A stretch of 20,610 nt of DNA from CALVUP01 sp964422195 (GCA_964422195.1 CAYRAF010000018.1:1-20610), one strand, 5' to 3'. Positions 1 through 7,596 are shown, numbered from the stretch's first letter. Made by a program: numbers and translations. Notes: generated by a model not told the origin, from the sequence alone.

Positions 1-1155
1 GATTGGATATTCTCAAGACAAAGATTCTGGGGAGAACCAATTCCAATGATTTATTGTGAAGATTGTGGATGGCAACCAATGAATGAAGAAGATCTACCAC
101 TACTTCTTCCAGATGTCGCAGAATATGAACCAACTGATACTGGTGAATCGCCACTTGCTAAAATCACTGATTGGGTAAATACAACTTGTCCAAAATGTGG
201 AAAAAATGCCAAAAGAGAAACTGATACAATGCCTAACTGGGCAGGTTCTTCTTGGTATTTCTTAAGATTTATGGATGCACATAACGATAAAGAGTTCGCA
301 GGAATGGATGCGATGAAATACTGGAATAAAGTAGATTGGTATAATGGTGGTATGGAACATACTGCAAGACACCTTCTATATGCGAGATTCTGGGTACAGT
401 TCTTATATAATATAGGGCTTGTTCCTAATAAAGAAATGATTTGGACTAGAGTATCACATGGTATGGTACTAGGATCAAATAATGAAAAAATGTCTAAATC
501 AAAAGGTAATGTTATTAATCCAGATGATATTGTAAATGAATTTAGTGCTGATATCTTACGTGTATATGAAATGTTTATGGGAGATTATACTCAAGATGCT
601 CCTTGGTCAACAGATTCTCTAAGAGGATGTAAACGTTTCATTGATAAAGTAATAAGATTAAAAGATAAAGTAGTAAATGGTAATGAATATTCTAAGGACT
701 TAGAAGCACTTATTCATAAAACAATTAAAAAAGTAGAAAATGATATAGTTAATTTAGGATTTAATACAGCTATTTCTGCTCTTATGATTTTAGCTAATGC
801 TTATGATGAAAAAGATTCTATTACAAAAGAAGATTATAGATTATTACTAACACTTCTAAATCCAGTCGCACCACATATTACAGAAGAATTAAACGAAGAG
901 TTAGGATTTAAACCTATCTGTGAAGGATCTTGGCCAAAATATGATGAAGCTAAAACCGTTGAAAGTGAAAAAACAATTGGTGTACAAGTAAATGGTAAGG
1001 TAAGATCAACAATTAATATTTCTATAGATGAAAGTGAAGAATCTGTTAAAGAAAAAGCATTAAACGATGATAAAATCAAAAAAAATATTGAAGGAAAAGA
1101 AGTAGTAAAAGTAATAGTAATTAAAAATAAAATAGTTAATATTGTAGTTAAATAA
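1..1155 (+). CDS. leuS: Leucyl-tRNA synthetase, C-terminal part (5' end outside window)
   Basis: Charges tRNA-Leu with leucine in the cytoplasm. The reading frame is open from base 1, before the first in-frame ATG at 46, and begins DWIFSRQRFWGEPIP, the conserved class Ia LeuRS segment after the editing domain, so the gene continues upstream. The KMSKS signature lies at 487-501 inside NNEKMSKSKGN, and the late VNGKVR motif of the LeuRS C-terminal domain is present. Two CxxC pairs (codons at 55-66 and 187-198) form a zinc-ribbon-like insert; B. subtilis LeuRS as I recall it lacks these cysteines, whereas clostridial-type enzymes carry such pairs. The anticodon-binding and C-terminal domains look intact to the TAA stop. 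Identity is certain; only the left boundary is missing. Confidence 0.97.
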   Translation, partial: DWIFSRQRFWGEPIPMIYCEDCGWQPMNEEDLPLLLPDVAEYEPTDTGESPLAKITDWVNTTCPKCGKNAKRETDTMPNWAGSSWYFLRFMDAHNDKEFAGMDAMKYWNKVDWYNGGMEHTARHLLYARFWVQFLYNIGLVPNKEMIWTRVSHGMVLGSNNEKMSKSKGNVINPDDIVNEFSADILRVYEMFMGDYTQDAPWSTDSLRGCKRFIDKVIRLKDKVVNGNEYSKDLEALIHKTIKKVENDIVNLGFNTAISALMILANAYDEKDSITKEDYRLLLTLLNPVAPHITEELNEELGFKPICEGSWPKYDEAKTVESEKTIGVQVNGKVRSTINISIDESEESVKEKALNDDKIKKNIEGKEVVKVIVIKNKIVNIVVK

Positions 1156-1232
1156 GAAATGATTATATATGAATATAAGCAGTATAATAAAGAAAGAACA
1201 AACAAAAAGAGCTATAAAGAATAAAAAAGATG

Positions 1233-1296
1233 AGATAAAATGGAAAGTTCTCCTGAGGTCTGTGATAACTTTAAAAAAGGTGTATTATCTTTTTAT
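1233..1296 (+). other. Possible folded RNA segment between leuS and the cse60-like gene
   Basis: Two nested complementary pairs can be read: AGATAA at 1233-1238 with TTATCT at 1285-1290, and AAAGTT at 1244-1249 with AACTTT at 1267-1272. The outer helix is followed directly by TTTTTAT, as in an intrinsic terminator. The apical sequence (1250-1266) contains CCTGAGG. I do not match it to a known riboswitch class. It could be a leader element, the 3' processed end of the leuS transcript, or a chance AT-rich pairing. Confidence 0.35.
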
Positions 1297-1311
1297 AAAA
1301 AATCATTATAG

Positions 1312-1332
1312 CAACCATTTGGTTGTTTTTTT
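1312..1332 (+). terminator. Intrinsic terminator after leuS
   Basis: CAACCA at 1312-1317 pairs with TGGTTG at 1320-1325, followed by a run of seven T (1326-1332). It ends the leuS transcript and any short RNA from 1156-1311, and separates leuS from the next gene. Confidence 0.75.
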
Positions 1333-1379
1333 CTACAATAATTTTAAAGACTTTATTTTATTCTATAATTGGTGATTAT

Positions 1380-1559
1380 ATGAAAGTTAAGATATTTGAC
1401 TTTGAATCTGAAAAAGATTTAGAAGAAGAGATAAATGATTTTATTGATGAAGATATAGAAATTATTGATATTAAATACCAAGTATCTTGCTCAGTATATT
1501 CTGAAGAACAGATATTTTGTTTTTCAGCTATGATTCTTTATAAGCAAAAACCTATTTAA
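1380..1559 (+). CDS. Cse60-like small spore-associated protein
   Basis: A 59-residue acidic protein starting MKVKIFDFESEKDLEEEIN and containing DIKYQV and a FSAMILY-type end. This matches the Cse60 family, a 60-residue B. subtilis protein made under sporulation control in the mother cell; its molecular role is unknown. The ATG at 1380 is chosen because GGTGAT (1371-1376) sits just upstream and the family begins MxKVKxFD; an upstream in-frame extension to 1323 would run back into the terminator T-run. A TATAAT hexamer is at 1364-1369, but it is too close to the start to leave the ribosome binding site in the transcript, so the true promoter is unclear. In a lineage that may not sporulate, the homologue could have another role. 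Confidence 0.8.
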   Translation: MKVKIFDFESEKDLEEEINDFIDEDIEIIDIKYQVSCSVYSEEQIFCFSAMILYKQKPI

Positions 1560-1574
1560 CAAATAATTAAAATA

Positions 1575-1583
1575 TGTTAAAAT
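1575..1583 (+). promoter_or_regulatory. Extended -10 promoter for the murJ-like gene
   Basis: TG at 1575-1576, one base, then TAAAAT at 1578-1583. A weak TTTAAC is 17 bases upstream (1555-1560). Predicted start is near 1590, giving a leader of about 11 nt with AGGTGA (1591-1596) at its 5' end. Confidence 0.5.
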
Positions 1584-1600
1584 AAATAATAGGTGATAGA

Positions 1601-3244
1601 ATGAAGTTCAAAAAAAATTCTTTTATGCAAGGAGCTTTCATTGCAACTCTTGGTATTGTATTAACTAAAATACTTGGGATAGTTTATGTTGTTCCTTTTT
1701 ACTCTGTAGTAGGGTCTAAGGGTGGAGCTTTATATGCATATGCTTATAATGTATATGAAATATTTTTAGGTATATCTTCAGCAGGTATTCCACTAGCAAT
1801 GAGTAAGATTGTTTCTGAATATGTGACGGAAGGTAATTATTATGCCAAAGAACGAGTCTTTAAAATAGGAAAGATTATTGCAGTTAGTTTAGCTATATTT
1901 TCATTTTTAGTATTAATGATTTTTGCACCAATGCTAGCTAAAATGATAATAGGCAATGTAACAGGAGGTAATTCTCAAGCAGATATAGTATTCGTTATAC
2001 GTGTAATATCAACAGCTATTTTAATTATTCCTTCACTTAGTATTTATAAAGGATATTTACAAGGACATAAGTTTATGTCACCATCAGCTATTTCGCAAGT
2101 AATAGAACAAATAGTAAGAGTATTTATCATAATAGTAGGAAGTTATTTGACTATTAGAGTATTCTCATTACCTTTAAAAATAGGTGTAGGTATTGCAGTT
2201 TTTGCCGCAACTGTTGGAGCATTAGTTTCTTATATTTACATTAGGGTAAAAACTAATCAAAATAAAAAAGCTTTACAAATAAGTAAGGAGAAGTTACATA
2301 ACAAAAAAATAAAAGATTCAAAAATAATAGGTAAGTTATTCTTATATGCTTTACCATTTATAATAATAGATACATTAAAACCTTTATATAATTCAGTTGA
2401 TATTGTTACATTAGTGAAAGTATTAGTTAATAATTTAGGATATACAGCAGAAGTAGCAGAAAGTGTATTATCTGTAATAACAACATGGGGTAATAAAATA
2501 AATATGATAATCGTTGCTATTTCAACAGGAATAATAACTGCTTTAATTCCTAGTTTAACATCAAGTATGGTAAGTGGAAATATGAAAAATGTTAGAGAAA
2601 AGATTAATAAGTCTTTCCAAATGATGATATTTTTTACAATTCCTGCGACTATTGGTATCAGTATACTTGCTAAACCAATTTGGATGGTATTTTATGGTAA
2701 TTCTGGTTATGAAGCTTCAGTACTTGCATTTTCAATTTTTATAGCTTTATTTAATACTACATTCACTATGGCCGTAAGTATTATTCAAATACTAAAAGAA
2801 TACAAAATGGTAGTTATATCTTTGATAAGTGGCATTTTGTTTAAGGTATTATTCAATATACCTAATATATATTTATTTGATAAACTTGGATTTAAGGCTT
2901 ATTATGGCGCTATATTTACAACAATTATGGGATATTTTATAGGGCTTGTAATATTAATTGTTTATTTGCACAAAAAATATCAAGTTAACTTTAAAAAGAC
3001 ATATCAAAGAGGATTACAAATACTATTATCGTCTCTTGCTATGTTAGTTGTTATTCTATTATTACAAAGATTTATGCCAGTAGTAGCATATAAAAGAATA
3101 TTAAATATTCCTTTGATAGCGGGATATACGTTAATAGGTATTGTAATATACTTTATATTAGTAAATAAGTTTAAGCTAATAGATAATATATTTGGTAAAG
3201 GTACTCTTGATAATGTATTAAAGAAACTAAAATTAAAAAAATAA
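1601..3244 (+). CDS. murJ: MurJ/SpoVB-type lipid flippase (MOP superfamily)
   Basis: A 547-residue polytopic membrane protein. The N-terminus (GAFIATLGIVLTKILGIVYVVPF, then GALYAYAYNVYEIFL, then GIPLAMSKIVSEY) follows the pattern of B. subtilis YtgP, a MurJ homologue of about the same length, which moves lipid II across the membrane for peptidoglycan synthesis. SpoVB is a close paralogue used in spore cortex formation, so the exact substrate role cannot be fixed from sequence alone. Hydrophobic segments occur along the whole length with a short charged linker near residues 225-240 (KTNQNKKALQISKEK). The ATG at 1601 follows AGGTGA at 1591-1596. It sits near leuS, as ytgP does in B. subtilis, and is closed by a strong terminator. 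Confidence 0.85.
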   Translation: MKFKKNSFMQGAFIATLGIVLTKILGIVYVVPFYSVVGSKGGALYAYAYNVYEIFLGISSAGIPLAMSKIVSEYVTEGNYYAKERVFKIGKIIAVSLAIFSFLVLMIFAPMLAKMIIGNVTGGNSQADIVFVIRVISTAILIIPSLSIYKGYLQGHKFMSPSAISQVIEQIVRVFIIIVGSYLTIRVFSLPLKIGVGIAVFAATVGALVSYIYIRVKTNQNKKALQISKEKLHNKKIKDSKIIGKLFLYALPFIIIDTLKPLYNSVDIVTLVKVLVNNLGYTAEVAESVLSVITTWGNKINMIIVAISTGIITALIPSLTSSMVSGNMKNVREKINKSFQMMIFFTIPATIGISILAKPIWMVFYGNSGYEASVLAFSIFIALFNTTFTMAVSIIQILKEYKMVVISLISGILFKVLFNIPNIYLFDKLGFKAYYGAIFTTIMGYFIGLVILIVYLHKKYQVNFKKTYQRGLQILLSSLAMLVVILLLQRFMPVVAYKRILNIPLIAGYTLIGIVIYFILVNKFKLIDNIFGKGTLDNVLKKLKLKK

Positions 3245-3274
3245 AAGTTGGAAATAATTTCCAACTTTTATTTT
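3243..3274. terminator. Strong intrinsic terminator after the murJ-like gene
   Basis: A 12-bp perfect stem (3243-3254 with 3258-3269, core AAGTTGGAAA/TTTCCAACTT) and a 3-base loop, followed by ATTTT. The left arm is A-rich, so it could act in either direction. It insulates the toxin-antitoxin pair downstream. Confidence 0.9.
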
Positions 3275-3284
3275 AAAAAATCCA

Positions 3285-3313
3285 TTGACTTGTAATAACA
3301 CATATGTTATTTT
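3285..3313 (+). promoter_or_regulatory. Promoter and palindromic operator of the toxin-antitoxin pair
   Basis: TTGACT at 3285-3290, a 17-base spacer, and TATTTT at 3308-3313, with TG at 3305-3306 forming an extended -10. A palindrome with 7-bp arms, AATAACA (3294-3300) and TGTTATT (3305-3311) around a 4-base centre, covers the spacer and the -10. This is where an Xre-type antitoxin would be expected to bind for autorepression; that binding is inferred. Confidence 0.7.
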
Positions 3314-3330
3314 GTAAGTGGGTGATAGAT

Positions 3331-3807
3331 ATGCGTGATTTTATAAAAAAAGCAATTGCTGAAGGCAAAGTAAAAAAATATGAAGAAGTAAAATATACTG
3401 ATCCAGATTTATTAGCACACGATGATTTAAGTTTTTATATTGGAGAACAAGTAACTAAATATACTAAGTATAATGTGGGTGATATTATTTTTGTAAGCAA
3501 TTTTTATTATGAAGATGGTACTCCAGGAGAAAGACATCTTTTTGTAATTGTAGATGAAGATAACTATGCTGTTCCTATAACCTATTTTGCTTTTTTAATT
3601 TCTTCAAAGATATATAAGATAAAATATAAAAGCAATATGTTATTAAATATGACAAAGAAAAATGGCCTGGATAGGGATAGTATAGTTAAAACAGATACTA
3701 TATATGAATTTATTGATGATGATATAGAATATAAGATAGGATCAGTAAATCGTGATTTGGTAAAACTGTTTATTGATTGCTATAAAAATGGAGGTAAATG
3801 TGATTAA
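3331..3807 (+). CDS. PemK/MazF-like protein, probable toxin of a type II module
   Basis: A 158-residue protein. Residues 49-153 have the order of strands and motifs seen in PemK/MazF-type endoribonucleases: VGDIIFVSNFYY (49-60), GERHLFVIVD (66-75), DSIVKTDTIYEF (116-127) and KIGSVNRDLVKLF (135-147). Such toxins cleave mRNA; the Gly-Glu-Arg at 66-68 may hold the catalytic Arg, which is inference. Residues 1-48 are a charged N-terminal extension not present in short MazF proteins. The ATG at 3331 follows GGGTGAT (3320-3326); an upstream in-frame ATG at 3304 lies inside the promoter and is rejected. The 3' end overlaps the antitoxin gene by 8 bases. The family match is from pattern recognition and is moderate; a different toxin family is possible, but the gene arrangement supports the role. 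Confidence 0.65.
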   Translation: MRDFIKKAIAEGKVKKYEEVKYTDPDLLAHDDLSFYIGEQVTKYTKYNVGDIIFVSNFYYEDGTPGERHLFVIVDEDNYAVPITYFAFLISSKIYKIKYKSNMLLNMTKKNGLDRDSIVKTDTIYEFIDDDIEYKIGSVNRDLVKLFIDCYKNGGKCD

Positions 3808-4051
3808 AAAAACATTAGAAGAATTTGAAAAAGAAGTAGAAATTAATAATAGAGAACTAGATCTTATTATGAAGTTGATTGCTTTAAGAAATGAAAAAGG
3901 ACTAACTCAAAAGGAATTAGCAAATCTTCTGGGGATGAAGCAACCAGCAATTGCGAGATTAGAAAAAGCAAAAATATCTCCTTCTTTAACAACAGTAATT
4001 AAAATATTAGATAAATATGGCTACACTTTAGATATAAAAAAAATAAAATAA
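3800..4051 (+). CDS. Xre-family helix-turn-helix protein, probable antitoxin
   Basis: An 83-residue protein with a Cro/C1-type HTH at about residues 26-72 (LTQKELANLLGMKQPAIARLEK, with hydrophobic SLTTVIKILDKYG following). The acidic N-terminus (LEEFEKEVEINNREL) resembles those of HigA-type antitoxins. The GTG at 3800 is chosen because GGAGGT at 3790-3795 is upstream; an in-frame ATG at 3788 has no ribosome binding site. The start lies within the last codons of the toxin gene, so the two are translationally coupled, toxin first as in higBA. Its likely targets are the toxin and the palindrome at 3294-3311. A strong terminator follows at once. Confidence 0.85.
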   Translation: MIKKTLEEFEKEVEINNRELDLIMKLIALRNEKGLTQKELANLLGMKQPAIARLEKAKISPSLTTVIKILDKYGYTLDIKKIK

Positions 4052-4077
4052 GTTTCAGAGTAAGAAACTTATTTTTT
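4047..4077. terminator. Bidirectional terminator between the antitoxin and Fem genes
   Basis: AATAAGTTTC (4047-4056) pairs with GAAACTTATT (4064-4073) around a 7-base loop, with T-runs on both sides. It contains the stop codons of the convergent genes (4049-4051 plus, 4069-4071 minus). Confidence 0.9.
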
Positions 4078-5349
4078 AATTTTATTTTTGATATTTTTAA
4101 GATTATGATAAATACTAAATGCTATCTTATAAAGTCGATAATAGAATGAATTTACTACAAGATCAAACTCTCCTATTAATTCAATGACTTTACCATTAAA
4201 TCCTCGTTTAAATAAGTAGATACCATACATAGGATCATTTTTATCAAATGTTCCAGATATACCATAGAAATTATATTTTTTATAGCCATTTTTAATTCCG
4301 TATTTAATGATTTCCCATTGAATTATATATTGAGGATTATACTTCATAAAATGATCATAAGAACCACTAAATAAATATATTATTTCAGGACCAGATGTAA
4401 TAAACATAGAACCAGCCATTACAATCTCTTTGCCATATTCTTTTTCTAACTCTTTAGCATCCTCAATTCTCTTATTAACTGTATTTAACTCTTGTTCTTT
4501 TTGTTTTTTTTGTGATTTAGCTTTTTTGCCATCATTTTCTTTAATTTTTTCTTCTATATATTCTAAATCCTTTTCTATTTGCTCTTTTTCTGTATTTAAT
4601 TTTTCTAATAGATTAGTAGTATTTAAAGTACAAAGCAATATTTTAACGTCTTTACCTAACTCTTTAATCATACTTTCATAATATGAAATTGGTCTATCTA
4701 TAAAGCCTCTTCTTTTAGCGGTATGTTCCATGATAGCCTTATATTTATCTAATTCATCATTTTTCATTTCATGAACTTCTAAACCATTTTTTTCACATCT
4801 ATGAATATATCTTTTTGTATCATTAGAAAAATTATTAAATATTTCATCTGTAGTACCATCTAAGTCTAAAGCAAACATCCATCTAGGTTGTAATTCTTTT
4901 TCTGTCTTAGTATTTCTTCCATAATACTTATATCCTAATTCTTTTAAAGTCTTAAGTATATTTTCATTATTAATACCATCTTTAACAATTTCACCATCTA
5001 TATCTCTTTCTTCATATATAAGATATGGATCTATTTTTATAAAAAAGCCACCATTTCTTTTAACATATTGTTTAATATCATAAGTAAAGTTTTTAACTAA
5101 ATCTTTATCATTGTAGTTTAATAAAAAACCACGAGGAGCATAAAACATTTTCTTTTTTATGGGTGTACTTTTTTCGAGTAGCATAGCACCCGCGATAACA
5201 GTGTTTTTAGTTTTATATCCTACTAAATGCATTTTCCAACCATTTAAAGATTTTAAATGCCCCCAACTAGTATTTTGATAAAAAGTATATTGTTCATGCT
5301 TTAAAGAAAATTCATTAAATTCTTCTTCTGTAAGTGTTTCTAATTTCAC
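4069..5349 (-). CDS. FemA/FemX-type peptidoglycan bridge aminoacyltransferase (second of a tandem pair)
   Basis: A 426-residue member of the FemABX family, which adds amino acids from aminoacyl-tRNA to the lysine side chain of lipid II on the inner membrane face. Visible features: N-terminal QNTSWGHLKSL; MFYAPRGFLLNY; the second GNAT-like half with NFYGISGTFD and LFKRGFNGKVIELIGEFDLVVN near the C-terminus; and a lysine/glutamate-rich helical arm at about residues 240-300, as in S. aureus FemA. Length is as expected (about 420). Start is GTG at 5347-5349, preceded by GAGGTGA (5354-5360), which includes the TGA stop of the upstream Fem gene: stop and start are 4 bases apart, so translation is coupled. 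Which residue it adds cannot be told from sequence. Confidence 0.9.
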   Translation of the reverse strand: MKLETLTEEEFNEFSLKHEQYTFYQNTSWGHLKSLNGWKMHLVGYKTKNTVIAGAMLLEKSTPIKKKMFYAPRGFLLNYNDKDLVKNFTYDIKQYVKRNGGFFIKIDPYLIYEERDIDGEIVKDGINNENILKTLKELGYKYYGRNTKTEKELQPRWMFALDLDGTTDEIFNNFSNDTKRYIHRCEKNGLEVHEMKNDELDKYKAIMEHTAKRRGFIDRPISYYESMIKELGKDVKILLCTLNTTNLLEKLNTEKEQIEKDLEYIEEKIKENDGKKAKSQKKQKEQELNTVNKRIEDAKELEKEYGKEIVMAGSMFITSGPEIIYLFSGSYDHFMKYNPQYIIQWEIIKYGIKNGYKKYNFYGISGTFDKNDPMYGIYLFKRGFNGKVIELIGEFDLVVNSFYYRLYKIAFSIYHNLKNIKNKIKK

Positions 5350-5353
5350 AAAA

Positions 5354-6625
5354 TCACCTCTTACTTATTTTTCTTTTTATTTTTCTATATATTGGTACTA
5401 ATTTAGTAAAAACAGTATACATAAATTTATTTGTAACTAAATCAAACTCACCTATAAATTCTGTAAATTCACCACCAAGTCTTTTTTTAAAGTTATGAAT
5501 ACCATATATTGGATTTTTTTTATCAGGATTAGCATATCCACAAGTACCAAAACAATCTAGTTTTTTATAGCCCTCATCATAAGCATCTTTCATAATTGTG
5601 TAGTAGCACAAATAATTACCATTTAAATTCATTAATTTAGAATTATTCCCACCATGTACAGTCCATACCATATCATGATATTTTACAGTAATAATCGATG
5701 ATAAAACAATTTCTTTTTCTTTAATTGAGTTAATACTATCCAATTCTTTTTCTAATTTATTTAATTTGCTATTTAAATCATTAAGTTTATTTTTGGTTTT
5801 ATCTTTATTAGATTGTTTATTCTCATTTAATTTCTTAATATCAGCTTTGACAGAATTAATCATATCGTTAAATGTTTCTTTAACTTTTTTAATATTAGCT
5901 TTTACTATATATAAATCACTTAAACCATCTTTATTAAATATTTCATAAAACTTTTCATAGTATTCAATTGGAGCTTGTAAAATTCCTTCTCTTTTAGAAG
6001 TTTCTACCATAGTTATATAGAAATCTTTTATATCTTTAATAGTTCCTTTATATATATCTAAATTATACTGATTGTTCTTATTTAATATTTTTCTAGTAGT
6101 TGGATGCATATTATTATATACTTCATTCCATTCTTTATCTAAATCAACTCTAAAAGTAAATCTAGGTTGTTCTTTTTCAAAGTTTAAATTATATCCTTGA
6201 TGCTTATATCCAAGAGATTTTAAATATGTAACTATGTGCTTATTATCTAACGTACCAACTATATTTCCATCTTGATCTAAATTATGTAATTTAATTGCGG
6301 GATCTATTTTAACAAATATAGCTTTTTTATTTTTAGCGTATTTTTTTATTTCTTCTGTGAATAGTTTTACTAATTCTTCATTGTTAAAATCTATAACATA
6401 ACCTCTAGGCGAATAAAAATAAGAATATTTCATAGGTAGTTTTTTTTCTAAAAGTAATGCAACTGCGACTAATTTGTTTTTATCTTCTAATCCTACATAG
6501 TGAGGAATAAAGTGCTTATATTCGCGTATTAATCCAAAATCATAGCTTTGCATAAAGTGACTAAACTCACTATTTTTAACAAATTCTTCATATTCTTCTT
6601 TTTCAATATTACTTATTAACTTCAT
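5354..6625 (-). CDS. FemA/FemX-type peptidoglycan bridge aminoacyltransferase (first of a tandem pair)
   Basis: A 423-residue FemABX family protein, paralogous to the next gene. It has FMQSYDFGLIREYK near the N-terminus, YSYFYSPRGYVIDF, a long charged coiled-coil arm at about residues 235-300 (KLNENKQSNKDKTKNKL), then GTCGYANPDKKNPIYG and HNFKKRLGGEFTEFIGEFDLV at the C-terminus. These are the marks of bridge-forming transferases that use aminoacyl-tRNA. The ATG at 6623-6625 is chosen because AGGTGG is directly upstream; an in-frame GTG at 6632-6634 is part of that ribosome binding site. A TATACT hexamer (6643-6648, minus) is the likely -10. Two paralogues suggest a peptide bridge of at least two residues, by analogy with FemX/FemA; that is inference. 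Confidence 0.9.
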   Translation of the reverse strand: MKLISNIEKEEYEEFVKNSEFSHFMQSYDFGLIREYKHFIPHYVGLEDKNKLVAVALLLEKKLPMKYSYFYSPRGYVIDFNNEELVKLFTEEIKKYAKNKKAIFVKIDPAIKLHNLDQDGNIVGTLDNKHIVTYLKSLGYKHQGYNLNFEKEQPRFTFRVDLDKEWNEVYNNMHPTTRKILNKNNQYNLDIYKGTIKDIKDFYITMVETSKREGILQAPIEYYEKFYEIFNKDGLSDLYIVKANIKKVKETFNDMINSVKADIKKLNENKQSNKDKTKNKLNDLNSKLNKLEKELDSINSIKEKEIVLSSIITVKYHDMVWTVHGGNNSKLMNLNGNYLCYYTIMKDAYDEGYKKLDCFGTCGYANPDKKNPIYGIHNFKKRLGGEFTEFIGEFDLVTNKFMYTVFTKLVPIYRKIKRKISKR

Positions 6626-6670
6626 ATTAACCACCTAATATTAGTATAAACAAAATTTCACTAAAAATAA

Positions 6671-6702
6671 AGTAAAAAAAAAGACTATATTATATAGCCG
6701 TC
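6671..6702 (-). terminator. Terminator of the small coiled-coil gene (minus strand)
   Basis: On the minus strand CTATAT pairs with ATATAG around one A, extended by GAC/GTC past a GG bulge (6683-6702), followed by nine or more T. The TAG stop of the small gene lies inside the stem. Confidence 0.7.
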
Positions 6703-6891
6703 TTTAAATTCATCATAACTAATTTGTTTATCCAAGTAATTATTATTTCTATATTTTTCCATGTTAGTTATTCTATCCTCTATATTTTTTATTCTTTTTT
6801 CTACTTGATTAAGTCTAATATTTAGATTAGTTATAGGATCATAATTTGGTATTTGATTAAATATAGGATTAAATGGTATTTGCTCATTCAT
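6685..6891 (-). CDS. Small coiled-coil protein of unknown function
   Basis: A 68-residue protein. The first 25 residues are rich in Pro, Asn and aromatic residues (IPFNPIFNQIPNYDP), followed by a heptad-like coiled coil (LNQVEKRIKNIEDRITNMEKY) and a polar tail ending DGYII. It has no signal peptide and no cysteine. The ATG at 6889-6891 is supported by an AGAGAGGAG ribosome binding site 7-8 bases upstream, and a dedicated terminator follows, so I treat it as a real single gene divergent from trmB. The Asn/Pro-rich start followed by a coiled coil resembles small spore-coat or assembly proteins, but I do not recognise the family. Confidence 0.65.
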   Translation of the reverse strand: MNEQIPFNPIFNQIPNYDPITNLNIRLNQVEKRIKNIEDRITNMEKYRNNNYLDKQISYDEFKDGYII

Positions 6892-6948
6892 TGTTAAAAC
6901 TCCTCTCTATTTAGTTTATGATTACTTTATTTTTTTGTTACTTTATTA

Positions 6949-6954
6949 TATAAT
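6949..6954 (+). promoter_or_regulatory. -10 element of trmB
   Basis: A perfect TATAAT 15 bases before the trmB ATG. No good -35 is visible at the right spacing. Predicted transcription would start about 6961, at the first base of the GGTGAG ribosome binding site. Confidence 0.5.
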
Positions 6955-6969
6955 ATTCTTGGTGAGATT

Positions 6970-7596
6970 ATGCGCTTTAGAAATGTTAAAAATAAAGAAG
7001 AAATAATTAATAATTCAGATACTTTTATAAATAATCCTAAAGACTATAAAGGAAAATGGAAAGAAGTTTTTAATAATAACAATCCAATATATGTAGAAAT
7101 TGGTATAGGGAAAGGTAAATTTATAGTTGAAAATGCTAAAAAGTATAGAAATATAAATTTTATTGGTATAGAAAAATTTGATAGTATACTAGCTAGAGCT
7201 TTAGAAAAAGTCGAAAAAAAACTTCCAAACTTGTTAATTATTAGATTAGATGCTAATGAAATAGAAGAAGTATTTGAACATGAAATAGATTTACTATATT
7301 TGAATTTTTCTGATCCTTGGCCAAAAAAGAGACATAGTAAAAGAAGATTAACTTCGCCTGAATTACTAAAAAGATATGATAATATCTTTAAATCAGAAAA
7401 GATAATTAATTTTAGAACAGATAATAGACATTTATTTGAATATTCATTAGAATCATTTTCAACATATGGTTATGTTCTAAAAGACATTAAGCTAGATTTA
7501 CATAATGATGTGGAAGAAATTATTACTACAGAATATGAAGATAGATTTGTAAAAAAAGGCAATGTTATTTATGAAGTAAAAGCTTATAAAAAATAA
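6970..7596 (+). CDS. trmB: tRNA (guanine-N7-)-methyltransferase
   Basis: A 208-residue SAM-dependent enzyme that makes m7G at position 46 of tRNA variable loops. The SAM-binding VEIGIGKGKF is at residues 42-51, the acidic strand end IGIEKF at 65-70, the family signature SDPWPKKRH at 114-122, FRTDN at 148-152, and the C-terminal TEYEDRF at 187-193, all diagnostic for TrmB. Length equals the B. subtilis enzyme (about 213). The ATG at 6970 follows GGTGAG at 6961-6966. A run of unrelated genes follows with its own -10, so trmB is probably transcribed alone or with partial read-through. Confidence 0.96.
   Translation: MRFRNVKNKEEIINNSDTFINNPKDYKGKWKEVFNNNNPIYVEIGIGKGKFIVENAKKYRNINFIGIEKFDSILARALEKVEKKLPNLLIIRLDANEIEEVFEHEIDLLYLNFSDPWPKKRHSKRRLTSPELLKRYDNIFKSEKIINFRTDNRHLFEYSLESFSTYGYVLKDIKLDLHNDVEEIITTEYEDRFVKKGNVIYEVKAYKK

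Noticed and set aside
1169..1375. A 68-codon open frame after leuS
   Set aside because: No ribosome binding site, composition unlike the neighbours, and it runs through the terminator hairpin and T-run at 1312-1332.
3788..3810. Frameshift between the toxin and antitoxin ORFs
   Set aside because: A GGAGGT ribosome binding site and GTG start support a normal gene overlap, and both products look complete.
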